Source: Cynocephalus volans (lineage: Eukaryota > Chordata > Mammalia > Dermoptera > Cynocephalidae). Taken from it: a stretch of 64,000 nucleotides of DNA. The position numbers and the translations under genes were made by a program. The stretch lies in contig NC_084462.1 in the NCBI RefSeq assembly GCF_027409185.1, positions 186,770,071 to 186,834,070 on the forward strand, given 5' to 3'. Below, piece by piece: positions 61,816-64,000 of the stretch. The notes beneath the pieces were generated by a model, which searched no databases, had not been told where the DNA came from, and was given only the letters and a program-made list of their open reading frames with translations. Each line of letters opens with the position of its first letter. Positions within the stretch are counted from its first letter, which is position 1.

Positions 61816-63825
61816 ATCCACACCTTCAGGGTTCCTCACCATACAATCGACACATTTGGAATCTTCTGTGATGTTCCCTTATCGAGCATAACTGACCCTT
61901 GCATTCACATAACCTCAGTACCTACTGTATGTTCTATACACCGTGAGGTCTGTCACCACAGATCTACATTCCATTCCTGCCATCCCAAAAGTCATTAGCT
62001 TGTCCCAGCACCATCTCAGAAGCCCAAAGTCTCATCTGAGGCTAAAGGTAAAACTCCTTCTATTTGTGAACCTATAAAAATAAAAAACAAATTTATCTAC
62101 TTCAAGGTACAGTGGGACAGACACTGGGTACACATTCCCATTCCAAAAGTGAGGAATAGACAAGAAGAAAGAAAAACCAGGCCCCGAACAGGTTCAAAAC
62201 CCAACAGGGCAAACATGAAGTGCAGTGGAGCATCTGGGCCCCCAAAGCACAGGGCAGCCTCACTCCTACAGCTCCGCTAGGTGAAGCCCATTGAGCCGCC
62301 CTGGTACCTGCAGCTCTTCCATGCCAGTGCTGACTTTGCCAGCAAACCCACAGTTCTGGGCTCCTGGTCGCCCTCCTGCCATCCTGGCTGCACTAGGCAC
62401 TTCCCCAGTAGATGACCTCTGCTGCAGCTCCGCCCCTGCAGCTGGTCTCTGCCTGGTTCCCCAGGCTTTTCCATATGTCCTCTGGACCCTGGGTGGAGGC
62501 TGCCACGTCTCCACTGCACTCATTTTCTATTGGCCTGCAGACTCAACATGACGCAGATGTCACCATGGTTTTCAGCTTTATGCTCCCCAGAGCTGCTGAG
62601 GCAGAGTTGCTGTAGCCAGAGCAGCCAGAATGCAGGGCGCAGTGGATGAGGGCAACCATGCCCAGGTCTGTCCTCCAGAAAAATCTCCATTCTCCTCGGC
62701 CTCTGGGTCTGTGATGGGAGGGGCGCTCTTCCAAACTTCTGAAATGCCTTCAGGGCCTTTCTCCCATTGACTTGGATATTAGCATCCAGCTGCCCCATCC
62801 TGGGCTCCTGAGTTACTTGAATCAGCTTGGCATTTGCCCGCAGTTCACTCACAGTCTCAGGCAGTTCTCCAACATTCGCTCACACAGTTCCAACAGCTGC
62901 ATTCACACACCCCCTCAAGGAGTGGTTGTCCTGACCTTGCTCGTGTCTGCAGCTATACTGTAACCATTTCCACATCATAATGGAGGCTAACTCGTCCGCC
63001 TTTTCACCAGGTGAAACATACGTGAAATTCTGCAAGGGCAGCCATCCTCAGGTAACCTGCCTATCTGTATGTGGCACTTTTTTCTCGGGTTACTAGGGCA
63101 CCTGTCAGGCCATTGGGCTTCTGTGGCACCCTGTGAATCTTCTCAGGTTTACATGGCACCCAGCAAGCTTTCCCAGGTATATCCAGCACCCAGTGAGCCA
63201 TCTGCATGTCAGACAACTGTGACATGTGGTTACTATGTCTTCTCCAGAGCACATCACACCATCCACCCCTGGGTCCCATAGCCGCAGCAGCCAGGGGCTC
63301 TGCCTGTTTCGGCCACTTTACTCTTTCTCCAAGCCAACCAATTCGACCTGGGTGTATGGGACATAGGTCGTGAATTAGGTCACCTGTGGGTTGCCTGCCA
63401 GTCTGCTTGGTCCCATACGCTGCTCGTCTTCCACTTTCTGATGAGCAAAAGGTCACCCCAGGAGATGCACAGTCTCCCCCAACTCGCCATCAGGTTGGTC
63501 ATCCCCAGTGTTGGAAGCAGGAGTGACCTGTTGCTGTACTTCAGCCTCCAGGGCAAGTAGCCGTGTTCCCAAGTCTGCTTTCTGTTGCAAATCTTCAGGC
63601 CATGTTGCTTCATGGGGTTTCCGGTCCATTTTGGCTCACAGTACAGTGAGCAACAGCCAGACCTGGTCAGCAGGAAAGCAGCCACTGGGGGCCACATGCT
63701 CAAGTGCAGCCACATTTCCTGCCACTCCCAATGGGCTTTCTGCTTCTTTACTTGCTTGGCATCCTACCCATGACACCAGTTACTGGCCTCTTTTACCTGC
63801 TTGGAATCCGACGGACAACTCTAAC
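61816..63825 (-). pseudogene. Degenerate internal region of ERVL/MaLR-like element
   Basis: About 2 kb between the LTRs, minus strand. Frames at 62520-62852 (RRMEIFLEDRPG) and 63061-63715 have gag-like character: a heptad-rich LGTRLLALEAEVQQQV stretch near 63540-63590 and a Trp/Gly-rich segment. A PBS-like TGGTGTCATGGG at about 63765-63778 on the minus strand lies near the right LTR, and the surrounding about 45 bp appears duplicated. The short, gag-only size fits MaLR. Class assignment is an inference. Many stops. Confidence 0.5.
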
Positions 63826-64000
63826 TTTCAGGCTGGGCCTCAGAGAACCTTCAAACCCATTGTACAGACTGGGTCACAGACCTGTCATATAAAGACTGGG
63901 TCACATAACCCTCATGTGCCAGGCTGGGTCACCAGCTCCACCCAGAGTTCACATGCAGTTCTGTTAATGGGGATACCCTTCCATGACATCCCTCCTGGAC
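63826..64000 (-). mobile_element. 5' LTR of minus-strand LTR element, cut by window edge
   Basis: TTTCAGGCTGGGCCTCAG then CCTTCAAACCCATTGTACA and CATGTGCCAGGCTGGGTCAC match the 3' (minus) end of the LTR at 17866 and 61348. The remainder lies outside the window. Confidence 0.72.

Overview
The window is mammalian nuclear DNA from an immunoglobulin heavy-chain variable (IGHV) cluster. The evidence is a series of V segments with the standard anatomy: a 46-nt leader exon, a short intron, a V exon ending in a Cys-Ala-Arg codon run, then a recombination signal with a 23-bp spacer (22 bp in one), and an octamer ATGCAAAT upstream. All recognisable V segments lie on the minus strand, so the D, J and constant genes should lie to the left of the window. 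The species cannot be fixed from sequence alone. It is a placental mammal with abundant L1 and MaLR/ERVL elements. I saw no Alu or other SINE, which argues against a simian or strepsirrhine primate but does not prove another order.

Layout. 1-6.8 kb holds a VH4/clan II gene that looks functional (V1). 7.97 kb holds an orphan VH promoter, and 9.1-9.4 kb a decayed VH3 relic. 9.9-12.5 kb is L1. 14.6-15.0 kb holds an intact VH3 gene (V2). 17.9-18.4 kb is a solo LTR. 19.4-26.6 kb is a second copy of the first 6.8 kb, carrying a VH4 pseudogene (V3). 26.6-29.5 kb is L1 plus an ERVL-like pol remnant. 32.8 kb is a truncated VH5-like relic, 38.4 kb a VH4 pseudogene lacking its 3' end, and 39.9-40.3 kb an intact VH1/VH7-like gene (V5). 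From 41 to 51 kb the window is almost all L1 and MaLR debris.

51.2-59.26 kb is a complete but broken provirus. It has paired LTRs of about 457 bp, a perfect 6-bp target duplication, betaretrovirus-like gag-pro-pol and a gammaretrovirus-like env, as in type D retroviruses. It sits inside an L1, and a smaller solo LTR has landed inside its integrase region. 61.3-64 kb is a second LTR element on the minus strand. Its LTR family also gave the solo LTR at 17.9 kb.

The V genes do not form an operon. Each is a separate promoter-leader-V-RSS cassette that supplies one choice for V(D)J recombination. By inspection three are intact (V1, V2, V5) and four are pseudogenes or relics. Most of the remaining sequence records local duplication followed by independent retrotransposition, and the insertions can be ordered relative to one another from target duplications and copy-specific presence.
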